Below, piece after piece: positions 47,213-59,990 of a DNA stretch of 64,000 nucleotides; position 1 is the stretch's first letter; every line of letters starts with the position of its first letter. Position numbers and translations under genes: made by a program. The DNA is from Lunularia cruciata. Taxonomy: Eukaryota; Streptophyta; Marchantiopsida; Lunulariales; Lunulariaceae. The stretch is taken from assembly GCA_948567375.1 (NCBI GenBank), contig OX419761.1:23748501-23812500 (forward strand), read 5' to 3'. Under the pieces are notes generated by a model. That model had not been told where the DNA came from. It ran no database searches and worked only from the letters and a program-made list of their open reading frames with translations.

Positions 47213-48690
47213 AAATTTCTCTTCATGCTCTCAACAGTCACACTTTCCTCTCTCAAAGTACTACTCTCTATTCCTCAAGCCCAGTTCCTGCTAAGCATCT
47301 CCTCAAAACTTTTTGTTAAAATCCAACTGAGCATCTCTCTTGAAATTTCTCCTGAGCATTCCCCTCAAGCCCTGTCACTTTGAAACCCTTCATTCAGTCC
47401 TCATTCCTAGCTCACCTAAACACCTTCCGTGACATTCCTCCTTGGCAGCCTTTAGCGCATCTCACGAAAATATGCCATACTCTTGCCTTTCAACTCAAGC
47501 CCCACAATACTTGTGAAAATGTTCTCTCCTCTGACTGTCCCTCCTTTCCTTCAGCATTTCTTTCTCAACAGCCTTGCCTTTGCAAACCTTCCCTCAGTCC
47601 TCCCGTCCAGGAAAAATTCTTGGGCTCTCTCACATCTTCTTGTCCCTCCCTGTCACTGGTCAAGACCCAGCAAACCCTCAAAAATTTTCCTCTCTTGTAC
47701 TCTTGCCACAGTTCAAGTCCAAACCCTCACTTGATAAATTTCTTCTTCTCTGTCCTCCTGTCACTGTTCAAGCCCAAGCAAACACTCCAAAATTTTCCTC
47801 TCTTGTACTCCTGCCACAGTTCAAGTCCAAACCCTCAATCAAAAAATTTTCTTCTTCTCTATCCTCTTGTCACAATTCAAGCCCAAGCAAACACTCAAAA
47901 ATTTTCCTCTCTTGTACTCTTGCCACAATCCAAGTCCAAACCCTCATTCAAAAAATTTCTTCTTCTTTGTCCTCCTATCACAATTGAAGCCTAAGCAAAC
48001 ACTAGCTCAAACTCCTTCTCTCCTTCTTGTCCAAGTAGAGCAACCCTAACACAAAATTACCCATGTCACTGGCTATTGCTCTGGGAAGCCAACCTTACAA
48101 ATTTTCTCCTTCCTTCCTCAGCCATCCCTAACCTTCAAAAAATGTCTCCCTCTCCAGCTCTCTTGGTCCAGCCCTCAGGCCCTCCCTAAACCTTTGAGAA
48201 ATGATGCCCTTTTTCACCTGTCCCCCCTCAGCCCTTCAAAATCCTCCCTAAGTCTTTCCTTTGTCCTCTCTAGCAAGCAAGCCCTTCGAGAGAATTTTCC
48301 CTAAGTCTTTCCTCTGTCCTCTCCAGCAAGCAAGCCCGTCGAGAGAATTTCTTAAGCTCTTCCTTTTGTCCTTTCATTAAACAGCACTCTCAACCCTTTT
48401 CTTCTTCTTTTCTCATTACTCAACATAAGTTACACACAAGCTCATTTGATCAAAACCACCAACTAAAACTTCCAAGACCTCTTGGCTCAAGAAAAAAGAA
48501 AATTTCCTAACTAAAATACTCTCACATGCCTTATCAGTTCAAATGACACTCAAAACATATTCTCAAGATTCCAGTACCATAAACAAAGCCAAGGTTTGGT
48601 GTATCACAAAATTAAGCTCCAAGTGTTGAGTAACACAAAGAGACTCTTGAGCTAAGGTCTCATAGAAGGAAACTCTAGCTCTCACCAAAT
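47213..48690. other. Pyrimidine-rich stretch after truncated gypsy
   Basis: The + strand is rich in C and T. It gives long open frames (47380-47994) that look repetitive and contain no known domain, so I do not call a gene. It includes the minisatellite at 47641-48010 and a second direct duplication of ~53 bp (48248-48300 and 48301-48353, around AGCAAGCAAGCCC.TCGAGAG). Confidence 0.6.
47641..48010. repeat. Minisatellite, ~109-bp unit, ~3.3 copies
   Basis: Landmarks CAAACCCTCAAAAATTTTCC, CAAACACTCCAAAATTTTCC and CAAACACTCAAAAATTTTCC start at 47671, 47779 and 47888, giving periods of 108 and 109 bp. Each unit carries TCTCTTGTACTC(T/C)TGCCAC. A partial fourth unit ends near 48010. In-frame translation of the period is not kept, which speaks against a repeated protein. 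Confidence 0.88.
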
Positions 48691-48725
48691 GGCAACAACA
48701 ATAGCCGTGAACCTTTTTCCCGACA

Positions 48726-48968
48726 ACACCGCAAAAATAGACTTATCTTCCTCCAAAGCTTGCTCTATGGTTGTTTCACTAACAAACTTCCCATCTAAGG
48801 ATTCATCTTTCTTCAAATCTTGCTCCATGGCTGCTTTCTTGGTAAACTTCCCATCTTGGGACTCATCTCCCTTCAAGGCTTGCTCTATGGCTACCTTCTT
48901 GACAAACTTCCCATCCTGGGATTGATTATTTGTAGGTGTCTTACTCAAAGGTGCTAGACAACCTAATA
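48726..48968 (-). pseudogene. Inverted scrap of family 1 protease-RT linker
   Basis: The - strand reads LGCLAPLSKTPTNNQSQDGK, further KFTKKAAMEQDLKKDESLDG and EQALEEDKSIFAV. It equals the repeat-bearing linker between protease and RT of the family-1 copies on the + strand. It abuts a 5'-truncated LTR (48970) without a spacer. The open frame is intact over ~80 codons. Confidence 0.88.
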
Positions 48969-48969
48969 A

Positions 48970-49372
48970 TGTAGTTAGTAAGGCTAACAAAGTAGAAAAT
49001 AAGCCAAATTAGCCCAAAATATTCTAGAAGCATCTAGGAAACTTCTTGGAAAGCTTCTCGACTAGCTTAACTTGCACCCCAAATAGGTAGCTTCTAGAAG
49101 GAAATTTCTAGAAACTTACAACTAGCTTAGCTTGCACGCCAAGTAGATGGCTTCTGGAAGGAAGCTTCTTGAGAAGCTTCCTGGTTAACTTGGCTTGCAC
49201 TCTAAAAAAGTGGCTCAAAGAAGCTTCTTGAGAAGCTTCTCAAGGTTCTTGTATAATACCTATAAATACCAAAGCTGAAGCTCATGCTAGGCATTTAGAG
49301 TTTTCTCACATTCAAGTGTCCCAATGTGAGTTTCCATTCTTTTATTTCTTTCCTTGATCTTGGTCTTTTACA
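48970..49372 (+). repeat. Copy C 5' LTR, truncated at its start
   Basis: It aligns with the other LTRs from GTAGTTAGTAAGGC onward and ends CTTGGTCTTTTACA. TATA box TATAAATA at 49261-49268. Upstream lie palindrome blocks near 49095, 49151 and 49217. Confidence 0.9.
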
Positions 49373-49373
49373 T

Positions 49374-49385
49374 TGGTATCAAAGC
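49374..49385 (+). other. Copy C primer binding site (tRNA-iMet)
   Basis: TGGTATCAAAGC one base after the LTR end, complementary to initiator tRNA-Met with one change relative to copy D (AAAGC against AGAGC). Confidence 0.93.
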
Positions 49386-49639
49386 AACAATGTGATGGAT
49401 AGAATTTATGGACCACCAAATCCACTTCCTCCAAACCATTGGGATTTTTGTGTCCAAAAACTACCCAAGCATAGTTTCATAGAATTCATCACTTCACACT
49501 TTGAATAAGATTTTTGCATATGATCACCATATCTGAAGAACCCTTGGTGCTTCTGATTGTAACTTATGGAGGACATTGGACGTGCTACTTCTATGTGTTA
49601 ATAAATTAGATAGATTTGGGGTGGCGTGATAGAGTGGCA

Positions 49640-50790
49640 ACCATGGCAGAGTTGAAACATATTGGCTTTGTAAGAAGTTACATCACGCAATTCCAAACAC
49701 CATCATGCAAATTTATAATATATTGGAAGATGAAGCTCTGGATTGATTTGTGAGGGGCATGAAGTCAAGAACCAAACTAGAGGTAACCATGCAAGAGCCA
49801 CAACACTTGGAGGAAGCCATGCGGTTGGCCAAACATTTTGATTTGTTAGTTGCAACAACTTGGTCTTGACATTGACCTCCACAAAACCTACCAATGCATT
49901 ACACACGGGTGGAGGAGCCACACCAATAAAGATTGATGCCATTTAATAGAGACCACTTGGCATTATAGATAGAGAAAAACTGCACTAAAATGGTGGTTGT
50001 TTTTATTGTCACCAATTGGGACATTGCATAGTTGAATGTCCACTCAAGAATAGGTGACCTCAACAAGTTGCCCAGATAGAGTTTGTGGAGCGGAATGATC
50101 AAGGAAATGAGGAATCCGAGTAGGAGATTTTGAGCTGCTTACTGGGAGCTTGATAAGTTCCAATAGGATTGAAGGCTTGACCTATACAAGTTTGCCTCAC
50201 TTGCAAGGTGTAATATCTAATCTGGGTTGTAGGATTTTGGTTGATTCTGGAAGTTCAAAGAATTGCATGTATATGCAAGTAGCAAAGGAATTGGGTATTC
50301 CTATCAAGCCAATAATTGGAAGTAGATTGATGATGGCAGATGGTAAAAAGGGTTCTACATTCCGACCTCGCATCTTGTTACCTTCAAGATTAGGAAGGAT
50401 TATTTGGAGTGTATAAGGTTTGTAGTGGCACCTCTACACTATAATGTCATTTTAGGACTACCTTGGCTTGAACGTCATAAGGTTCAATTTGATTGGACCC
50501 GATGACAGATTCAAGTATAGCACCAAGGTAAGAATTTCCAATTAGGTTGTCTGGCACCTCTGAGTAAGACACCTAAAAATAGTCAGTCCCAAGATGGGAC
50601 TGAGGTTTGTTGAGAAGGTAGCCAAAGAGCAAGCTTTGAAAGAAGATGAGTCCCAAGATGCAAAGTTTACCAAGAAAGCATCCATGTAGCAAGCTTTGAA
50701 GACAGATGAGTCCCTAGATGGGAAGTTTGTTAGTGAAGCAACCATAGAGCAAGCTTTTGAGGAAGATAAGTATATTTTTTCAATGCGGAT
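49640..50790 (+). pseudogene. Copy C gag, protease and linker, broken
   Basis: Gag is decayed but keeps a zinc knuckle near 49995-50040 (CFYCHQLGHCIVEC, pattern CX2CX4HX4C). The protease frame (50150-50416) has RILVDSGSSKNCM with the catalytic DSG intact, then AKELGIPIKPIIG. The linker near 50580-50790 carries repeats of the type SQDAKFTKKA and SLDGKFVSEATIEQAF. Stops separate all parts. Confidence 0.88.
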
Positions 50791-53175
50791 CAAGCCTATT
50801 GCAAAAGGAAAATTTGAGGAGGACCAAGAGCCTCATCAAGCAATGGTTGATCAGATAGTTCAAGATTTTGCGGATGTGTTTCTGGATGATCTGCCGACGG
50901 GATTACACTCCAATCATGGTATGCCCTTCAAGATTGAGTTATTACCAAGAAGTACTTCAATGAGTATACCAATCTATCTGCCCTCACCAAAGGAGTTGGA
51001 GGAGTTGCAAACAACACTTGCGGAGTTGTTGCAAAAAGACTTCATACAACATAGCACCTCCATTGGGGAGCACCGGTACTATTTGTTCTAAAGAAGGATG
51101 TAGGACTTTGTTTTTATATTGATTATCCTGGGCTCAATAAGAAAACAATGAAGAATGCATATCCTTTGCCTTGGATCAATGACTTACTTAATCAATTGAG
51201 TGGAGCACAATAATTTTCCAAGTTGGATCTTTGCAGTGGCTATTGGCAAATCCCCATTGATAGGGAAGATGTGTAAAAGACTATCTTTTGCACAAGGTAC
51301 GGGCATTTTGAGTGGTGAGTTCTACCTTTTGGGCTCACTAATGCTCTAGTAGTCTTTATGGATCAAATGCATTAGGTGTTGGATGGACTATTGGATCTAT
51401 CCATGGTGGTGTTCTTGGATGATATCTTAATCTATAGCAAGACAAAGGCAGACCATGTGAATCATATGCAAGAAGTCCTAAGACGACTATAACAATAAAA
51501 AATTTACTAAAAGAAGTCAAAGTGTGCCTTTTGGCAAAAGGAAGTTCCCTTCTTGGGTCACAAGATCTCATCGGAGAGGATCAAGATGGAAGAGGAGAAA
51601 AACAAGGTCATTATTGATTGGCCTACTCCAAAAGATGCTACAAAAGTACGAGTATTTAATGGATTGGTTAGTTTTTACCGACGGTTCATCTATTATTAGC
51701 TCATGTGGCTGCACCATTGACTGACCTCTTGGAGAAGAACTCTAGCTTCTAGTGGACCACCAAGCACAAAGAAGCATTCTAGAAGTTGAAACATATGGTT
51801 TCTTCAAGGCCCATTCTTCAACCATATGATCCTTAGCTACCCTATGTGGTTGATTTTGATGCTTCTAACTTTGCAATTAGAGCTATGTTGCAACAGGAAT
51901 TCCCATGTGGACTACATCTCATTGCTTTTGTGTCTTGCTGACTAAATACAATTGAAAGAAATTACTCTGCTGGAGATCAAGAACAACTTGCAATGGTATA
52001 TGCCACCAAGATATGGAGGCATTATCTCTTGTGGAAACAAGTGATCATGCAAACTAATCATAAACTATTTTTACAAACCTTACACTTGGAACACATGAAG
52101 AGTTGACATCATTCATGGGAGAAACAACTCCAATTGTTTGACATCAAACTTGAGTACAAACCAAGTTGGTTCCATGTCATCCTTGATGCTCTATCAGGAC
52201 AACCTGATTTGAAGTCTCTTCCTCTCATCATGGCAATAATTACAACGGTATCAATTGACCCTAAGGTCCAACACGAGTTTCAATCAACTCTACAACAAGA
52301 TCCCTTCTTCCAAATGGTACATGGTTGTCTTATATCATGCGACAAGGAGTACAACACCTTCTCCTTCAAGGAAGGCCTTCTATTCCATGAGGACCAGATC
52401 CATGTTCCAACCAAAGGTGATCTCCAACTTGTGTGCTTGCAAGAAGCCCATGATTTACCAATAGTTAGTCACATGGGTGTGTACAAGACCTTGGGTACCT
52501 CCCAACGCCGATGGTGGTGGCCTAGCATGACATGAGATGTTCAAGAGTTTTTCTGATTGTGTGAGAGCTGCCAATATAACAAGGCCAACAACCAAAAGCC
52601 AAGTGGACTCCTTCAACCACTCCCCATTCCATCCACTTGATGGGAACACATGAGCTTGGATCTCATCACATCCTTGCCCAAGACAAATCAAGGACATACA
52701 ACAATCATGGTGTTTGCAAATAAGTTGAGTAAGCAAATCCACTTGGCACCAACTTTTGATACCGTGGATGCTCCAACCTTAGCGCAAATCTACTTTGACA
52801 ATGTCTTCAAGCATCATGGGATGACATGTGTACTCATCTCTGACCGTGATCCTTGATTCACCAAGAAGTTTTGGCAAGCACTCTTCCAAATACTTGGTAC
52901 CAAGCTTGCTTTGTCAACAGCCTATCATCCTCAAACTGATGGAAAAACCATACGTGAAAATCTTACTTTGGAGGATATGTTGCATGCCTTTGTCAATGTC
53001 TACCATACCAATTGGGATGAATGTCTTGCGGTTACAAAATTTGCCTACAATAATTCCAAATAGGCAAGCACCGGATTTTCTCCTTTCTTTCTCAATTTTG
53101 GCCAAGATCTACTTGTTCTACATTCTCTTCTTGCTCCTCCTCCATCTCAGGTCCCTCATACTTCAATTTTCTTGA
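50696..53175 (+). pseudogene. Copy C pol: RT, RNase H, integrase
   Basis: RT starts in the frame 50696-51091 (ADVFLDDLPTGLHS, LLPRSTSMSIPIY) and is then broken. The catalytic region near 51410 reads [12 protein letters not shown]. RNase H spans about 51600-52200 with several stops. The integrase keeps FFQMVHGCLISCDKEYNTFS and HDLPIVSHMGVYKT (52134-52535), SLDLITSLPKT at 52650, and LISDRDP at 52840 before a TGA. Dead by at least ten stops. Confidence 0.9.
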
Positions 53176-53426
53176 CCACCATATCCCAATCTCTCCAACA
53201 AGCCAAATCTCATCTCCTTGTTGCTCAAAATTGTTAGAAAAAATATGCGGACCACCATTGTGGTGATCTCACCTTTGAAGTCAGTGATAAAGTCATGTTA
53301 TCCTCTAGTAATCTACCCCTCCCACTTGATACTTAAGTTCATAAACTTGCTCTTAATTAGATAGGACCCTTTGATGTCACCTAAATCATCTCTCTTGTTG
53401 CTTATCAACTTGCCTTACCTTGTCAT

Positions 53427-53748
53427 ATGCGCATCTACCATGTCTTTCATATTTCTAAGTTAAAACACTTTGTTTTGAACACATCTTCCTTTTCCTCTCG
53501 TATCCAACCTCCTCCTCCTCCCATCCCTATCAATGATCATGAGGAGTACAAAGTTGATCATATCATTGCACATCATCATATTCAACGAGGACGCCAACAA
53601 CATACGGAATACAAGGTCCTTTGGAAAGGGTATCCCTTTCATGATGCCACATGGGAACCTCTTCTCACCTCCAAAATGCACAAACACCCATCCAAGAGTT
53701 TGAAGCTTCAATGGCAACAAGGATGGCACCAACTAGCGGTGGGGAATA
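53427..53748 (+). pseudogene. Copy C chromodomain and polypurine tract
   Basis: HEEYKVDHIIAHHHIQRG, EYKVLWKGYPFHDATWEP: a chromodomain in an open frame. It is followed by the polypurine tract GCGGTGGGGAATA right before the 3' LTR at 53749. Confidence 0.88.
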
Positions 53749-54162
53749 TGTAACAATATGGAATTTAGCGACGTAGTTAGTAAAGCTAACAAAGTAGAGA
53801 ATAAGCCAAAGTAGCCCAAAATATTCTAGAAGCATCTAGGAAGCTTCTTAGGAAGCTTCTTGACTAGCTTAACTTGCACTCCAAGCAGATAGCTCCTAGA
53901 AGAGAGCTTCTAGAAACTTCCAACTAGCTTGGCTTGCATGCCAAGTAGGTGGCTTCTGGAAGGAAGCTTCTTGGTTCACTTGGCTTGCACTCTAAGAAAG
54001 TGGCTCAAGGAAGCTTCTTGAGAAGCTTCTGAAGAGCCTTGTATGCTACTTATAAATACCAAAACCAAAGTTCATGCTAGGCATTCAGAGTTTCTCCACA
54101 TTCAAGTATCCCAATATGAGTTTCCATTCTCTTATTTCTCTCCTCTGTCTTGGTCTTTTACA
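53749..54162 (+). repeat. Copy C 3' LTR
   Basis: TGTAACAATATGG to CTTGGTCTTTTACA, with TATA box at 54051-54058 and GAAGCTTC blocks upstream. The sequence leaves the element at 54163 (ATGAATAATAC). Confidence 0.93.
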
Positions 54163-57100
54163 ATGAATAATACATCTTGTTAAGAGGTTTCAAGGGTTAG
54201 GTTAACTTTAAGCTATCTCAAAACAATGTCTCTTTGAGCAATTCCTCCTTGTTTCTTTTTCTTCTAAAAGCATCTTTAATCATAATGTCCATATTCTTCA
54301 TGATAGTAAAAATTGAAAATTTACTTATTTTTGCTAATATCTATGTTTGGAAGCACTTCCTTGGTTCCTCCACTTTTCCTTTGGTTTGAAATGGTTTCTT
54401 GGAATTTTTTCCACCTATAACAACATAAGTTCTTCTTGTGAATTGATTTTCTATTTATTTATTTACTTTTAGAGTCCTCTTGAACTATTAAGCTCTCAAT
54501 TTCACTTAGGATAATACTTCATTTGGTCAAACTTCCATTACCTCAACAAAAGCTTCATATTTAGTTAGGTGGTAAACTCACCAAGAATATATGCAGTTTC
54601 TAAACTTCTTTTAAAATATTACTAAGATGTTAATATCTTGCACTTCTCAATTAAATAGATAAAAATATAGTTCATTGTTGCAACAACATTACCTCTTATA
54701 ACTTAAAGCTTTCCCACTTTTGCTGCTTCATACTTCTTCTTGAAGATGTTTTGAGGTAATAGTCTCCAAAATTTTCCACCAACTCAAAATTTTTAACCAT
54801 TATTTGATCATTGAAAATCTTGCTTATTTTTATAAACCCACACAATCTTTGGTCTCCAACAAGTAGTATCTTGAATATGCAATAAAATATTTCTACATTT
54901 CATATGCTACAAGGAGAGCTTCCACTTGCCTTTCATATAGGATAGTTGATGTTATTCTACTTGTGAGAACCAGATACAATATTTTTGCCTACCAAAATAG
55001 AAACTATCTCACTCTTGAAAGAAAATATACTCACTTATAAAAAAAAAATTTCAAAGGGTGGCGCTTAGGTGAAAAAGAATTCATATAAGGGATAGGAGGA
55101 GTTAAAGGGTCAAAACTACAATCACAATTTCCAAAATCTATTATCAAGGCCATGAAAACTTGTTCTCAATACATATCAAATATAATATTTTTATCTTTCT
55201 AAATATAACTCAAATTGCAAAATTTAAGCTTTGTTTTAAAAAATAAAAAAGGTTTAGAAAGATCTCATATGTCCTCCTATCAAAGACTAAGACCTCATTT
55301 CCATTCTATAATATGCCATCCAATATCTAGAATATTGTCAAAGCTTGATCACTCTTCTTACTATTCCACTTTTTGCTTTTCCTATCTTCATGAGTACTTT
55401 TAAAGGCTCTAGGACCTACTAATTGCAAATTAGATCATTCTTTTCAAAGAACTAGTGATTGGATACCATATGATGAGACACTATAATACTTGCCCTAAGC
55501 AAAAGCTTTTCTCTTTTCTTGCTCTCACTTACTCTGCAATCTTGTTACTTAATCAGCACTTATTACTCATGAGAGGTCTAAATCAAAAGAATCTATACAG
55601 AACCTCATAATATCCTCAATAAGCTTTATATAGTCATGTGGATTGTTGTTCGGTAGCTCAAGTAGGAGTATAAACAGAAGGAGAAATTAAGGAGATTAGT
55701 ATGAAGTGCAAATTAGTAGGAATGATCATAAATGTTGCTTGATAGTCATGCATAATAAATATCTCATAGACTACATAGAGACTTAGACTTAAATATAAAA
55801 TAAAACAAGGTCATCAAAAGTACACTAAGCTTAACTTCATCCAATAACCATTTCCAATCTTGTGCTCATCTATACAACATTACTATCATATCAAAGATGG
55901 GAAAATTTTATCTTGGATTGTTATTCAAAGATGGAGTTTGAAGAAGTTGCCACAAAGAATGAACAAAGAATAAAAAAGGGATTTTGCATGTGGATGTACT
56001 TCCATTATGGACATAAACATCTTCAATATAACGTTCTATTCTACATGGTTTATACTCCACACATTAATTTTAATAATAAGGACAAGGACAATAAATATTG
56101 ATCAAATTAAGGGAAATCCTTTCTATTATTAGAAAACATATGGACTAAAAATTTAATAACATAAAGTTTTGCAAGAAAATGTACATAAAAAACAACTACC
56201 ATATTAGATAGACTAGATGACCTTTGTGGCTTTCTCACAAGTTTCAAGTTAAGAATCTTGAAAGTGCCACTATATCACCTCATGTTGAGAAATGATGGAA
56301 AAGAAAATAGTGTAATGACCTAATGTTGACGTACTAATAGTAAAATAGTAAGAATGAGTCAATCCCACAAGGATAAGGGTCGGGATTGGCTAAAAGTGAA
56401 GAGAAAAGGTCACAAGTTGCAATTCATTTAATTTTTTCTATTTAACCTCTTGTGCAAAAACCACTCCTAGTATGAGTGTAGAAGAACCCACTACAACACT
56501 CTATAAAAACCTGAAAAACTCCTAAATCACTCTCAAAACTACTTGTAACTAAAGTTACCCTGAAGGTGATAGTGCACTTTGCTCCAAAGTTTACTTTGCC
56601 TCCAAAGCCTCCAACCTCAATAGCATATTCTACCCTTCCTCAAAGGCATGCCACCAAAGGAGCTTAACTAAAAAGAAAATGTCCTTGAGTCTTAATTATG
56701 CATTATTGATGGCAATTAGGACCAATCAAATCCATTGTCAGACTATTCTTCACATTCAAACTCCAATTGCCAAAAAAATTTCTTGGATTCAACAACCACA
56801 TTCCTTTAGCAAGACTCACACCTCTATACCAGCAAGGGCATTCAAAGCCAAACACTAGGTAAATACAGATTGATCAAACTGGACTTTGGTATGATACATG
56901 GATATATGGTAAAGTAGACTTGTTTGTTATTAGGCCAAAGCCTTATTTACAACTTTTTATTGCTACTCCACTTTGCCCTGAAGAGTCTTGGATGGCTAAG
57001 CAAGTTTCTTGCCAAACCTAATTACTCTAATTCCACCAATTATGGTCTTCATTCCTATCTTATGTACTCTAATAGCTTAATTAAGCTTTTGACACTTCTT

Positions 57101-58400
57101 TCAAACCAAGGGCTACCTCCTCTTGTTTTGCACAAGGCCAAAGTCTTCCTTCTTTAGTTTTTACACCATCAAAGTCTTCCTCCTCAAATTCTGCACAAGG
57201 CCCAATTCTTTCTCCTTGAAACTATACACTGCCAATCTTACATCTTGAGATTTGTACACCACCAAAGTCTTCCTTCTCAAGTTCTTCTGAAACTTATAAT
57301 GCTTGTAAAGTTTACTAAATACCTCCAAACACTGCAATTTTGGTGTGAATGGAAAGCCCTTAGGAAGGCACTTCCAACAAGACCATTGTTGCTACATTTA
57401 AACATGTAACCATAGAGATATGAGCACCAAAGTGCATTCAGCAAATTCCTTTGGGTAGAAAACTCTTCAAAGTAGGGTCCTTTAGAGAGGCAAATTCTTT
57501 GGTGGTTTGGTAGTCAATGTTCTCATGTCAGAACTCTTGGTTGGGCACCAACTATCCTTGCTAGCAATTATTTATCTAGGTCTTTGGGGCCAAAGGTGAT
57601 CAATGCTGAAGATCTTCCATACAATCCACTTTGTACCTTGGCATACACAAGGATGAAGCTGAATAATACCCAATTGAGAGGTTTTTCAATATGCTTCTTC
57701 ATCCCTAACAAGAAGGTAGAAAAATAGAAGAAACTTTCACCTTTGGAAAAGTGTGCACCATAGACACATGTTGGGCTTGGGAGTTATGGTCAATCCAATG
57801 GCTTGGCTTACCCAATGGTTAAGGGCAGCAATATGAAATTTAAGTAAGTAAATTTTAGGTTTAGGGTAAATAAGAATTATCATATCAGAATAAATAAAAA
57901 ATTTACTTTTCATATCCTTTGACTAAAGGTTCTTAGTCTATCTAAAGTGGAATTACTCTACATTTTGAGATATAGAAGCAAGTTTTGAAAAGTGCACTAA
58001 TATATGTACACCATGTCTTTGATACACATACACAACAAGGGGTCAATTTTAGCCAATCAATGTGAAGATCACTTGTACTTACACATTCATAATTTGCATA
58101 GTTTCATTAAGCACCTCCCTTAGACTTCCATTCTCTCTCTTTCCAATACCTCTTACTTGCCTTTTTCATCTTTCAAGTCTTTCATACCGCCTTGCCACTC
58201 TTCTCTAAGTCCTCATATCTGCCCAGCTACTCCAAACATGCCCCTTGCTGCCACTACATATGTGTTGCTAACATAGACTCATTAAGCAAGGGTGTGACGC
58301 GTCATGTTCTATACTTATGACTTTGTCTAAGCCTATCTTTTGACCATTCTGCTTCTTTTTTTGCTTTGTTGCCTTCTCTTCCATCTTGGTTTCCATAAAT
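54163..58400. other. AT-rich intergenic stretch, no gene seen
   Basis: No open frame longer than ~80 codons has a recognisable domain. 56400-56580 matches the 4240-4450 stretch in inverted orientation (TATTTAACCTCTTG.GCAAAA.CCACTCC). Around 57110-57300 a short motif like AAAGTCTTCCT(C/T)CTCAA recurs. It probably consists of old repeats into which family-1 chromoviruses inserted. Confidence 0.55.
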
Positions 58401-58413
58401 TCTTCAATGCCAT

Positions 58414-59660
58414 GTGGCTTCAAGCTCCTACACATGCCAACTTTTCTTTTCTTTGCTTTCTATAGCCAAGGATGTAGTTGACTACTTTGGCATTCAGCAA
58501 GGATATGTAGTCAAGCAAATGCAGTCTAAAACAAGCAACAATAAATTGCAAATCAGGAAATTTTGGCTTGATGTGTGCATAGAAAAAGTCATTGGTGTTG
58601 AGATGGCATGGCAAGTGTGCACAAAACATCAACTGCTCAAAAAAATTGTTTGTGGAAATCTGTTATTACGTGCATGGCAATGCTCGGTACATGCGTGATT
58701 TGGCCAAACAATTGCATAGAAGTTGATTACACTTAGGAGTTTGAAGTTTCCAACTATGAGCATAATCACATAGCAACATGGGACTCATCAGCATATGCAT
58801 CAAACAGTGCATTGAATTCCACTCAAGATCAAACCATGGCCAATGTGACAATGGTTGGAGCAATGACACATGCGATACTCTCAATGCTTTGTCAAAACAT
58901 GCCAGATTTCTTAACAATGGACAAGATATCTACATATGCCAAAGCCAAAGTGAGAACTAATGAATTGAAGAGTCCTTGTCCAATTGAAGTGTTGCTTGGA
59001 CATCCTTATTCAGAATGGTGTACCTCATATATTCAACAAGAACACATAGAGATAGCCTTGCACCTTTTTGTTGCACTCAAGTCTGTTGTATCTCTAGCCA
59101 AATATAACATCAATAATGCAATCTTGATACCCAACACAACATACAAAACCAATTGCTACAAGATGTTGTTTCTTTACATTGTTGGCATCAGTCCCACAAA
59201 TCATATTCTGTTGCTTGTGTATTGCTTCCTCTCTAGAAAAATTGAGTAAAATTACAAGTGAGTGTAGCTTCAATTCAAAGCTTACTTCAAGGATTTCCTC
59301 AATTATCATGAATGATTATTCTAGTTGGCCAAGAGTTTGCCCTCAATACTAGAATCACCCAAACCTTCAACTGCAGCAATTCTTATATGCATCTTGTATG
59401 TGAACAAGAATGTTCAAGCCAACTCCAAGTCACATTTTGCTACAAAAGAAAGTTACAAAGAATTTTGGAAGCTTTGGATGTCAATAGTCTCAGCTTCAAC
59501 CAAAGAACAATACTCCAAAAATGGTAAGGCCCATAACAAGCTATTCTTCCGCTGTTATCATCTTATCTCCAATTGACAAGGCTAAACAATCAAAAAGAGC
59601 AAATTGTTTATGTTTGGACAAACAACATTCTACACTTTGGCCATTGTGCTACTTCATGTG
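58414..59660 (+). pseudogene. MULE-type transposase remnant
   Basis: Broken + frames give VSNYEHNHIATWDSSAYASN near 58750, like the end of a FAR1/MULE zinc-binding region. Then NAILIPNTTYKTNCYKMLFL and VYCFLSRKIE (59110-59247), matching the start of the MULE transposase core (D.TYKTN....PL...G, ...FLS.E.E.DY). Then VNKNVQANSKSHFATKESYK and EFWKLWMSIVSASTKEQYSK (59400-59520), the W..NKNV..N core and helix. Stops and a TAA after FLSRKIE break it. No terminal inverted repeats were identified. The 5' LTR of copy D follows at 59677. Confidence 0.72.
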
Positions 59661-59821
59661 TAGAAGGGAGCCACACTATAACAATATGGAGTTTAGCGAC
59701 AAAGTCAGTCAGGCTCACAAAGTAGCACATAAGACAAATTAGCCTCGAATGTTCCGGAAGTATCTAGGAAGTTTCTTGGGAAGCTTCCCGGTTAGCTTAG
59801 CTTGCACCCTAAGTAAGTAGC

Positions 59822-59976
59822 TTCTAGAAGGAAGCTTCTAGAAGCTTCCAACTAGCTTAGCTTGCACGCCAAGTAGGCGGCTTCTAGAAGGAAGCTTCTT
59901 GAGAAGCTTCCTAGTTAACTTGGCTTGCACTCTAAGAAAGCGGTTTGAGGAAGCTTCTTGAGAAGCTTCTCAAGGG
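59822..59976. promoter_or_regulatory. GAA/TTC palindrome arrays, heat-shock-element-like
   Basis: At 59831-59848 lies GAAgcTTCtaGAAgcTTC, four perfect alternating GAA/TTC units at 5-bp spacing, the consensus of a heat shock factor site. Two further blocks (59881-59911 and 59949-59976) hold GAAgcTTC pairs around TTGA. They end about 15 bp before the TATA box, in promoter position. All LTRs of the family keep versions of these blocks. Heat induction is an inference. Confidence 0.6.
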
Positions 59977-59990
59977 CCTTGTATGCTACC

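Larger units (their letters stand above)
48970..54162 (+). mobile_element. Ty3/gypsy chromovirus family 1, copy C
   Basis: A nearly complete element: 5' LTR lacking its first ~27 bp, primer binding site, gag, protease, RT, RNase H, integrase, chromodomain, polypurine tract and 3' LTR, about 5.2 kb. All coding parts carry stops. The left target site is lost with the LTR start, so no target duplication can be judged. Confidence 0.93.

Noticed and set aside
47380-47994. 204-codon open frame with repeated Ser/Pro/Phe segments
   Set aside because: It is produced by the pyrimidine-rich minisatellite. The same repeat is read in different frames in successive units, so a protein is not conserved.
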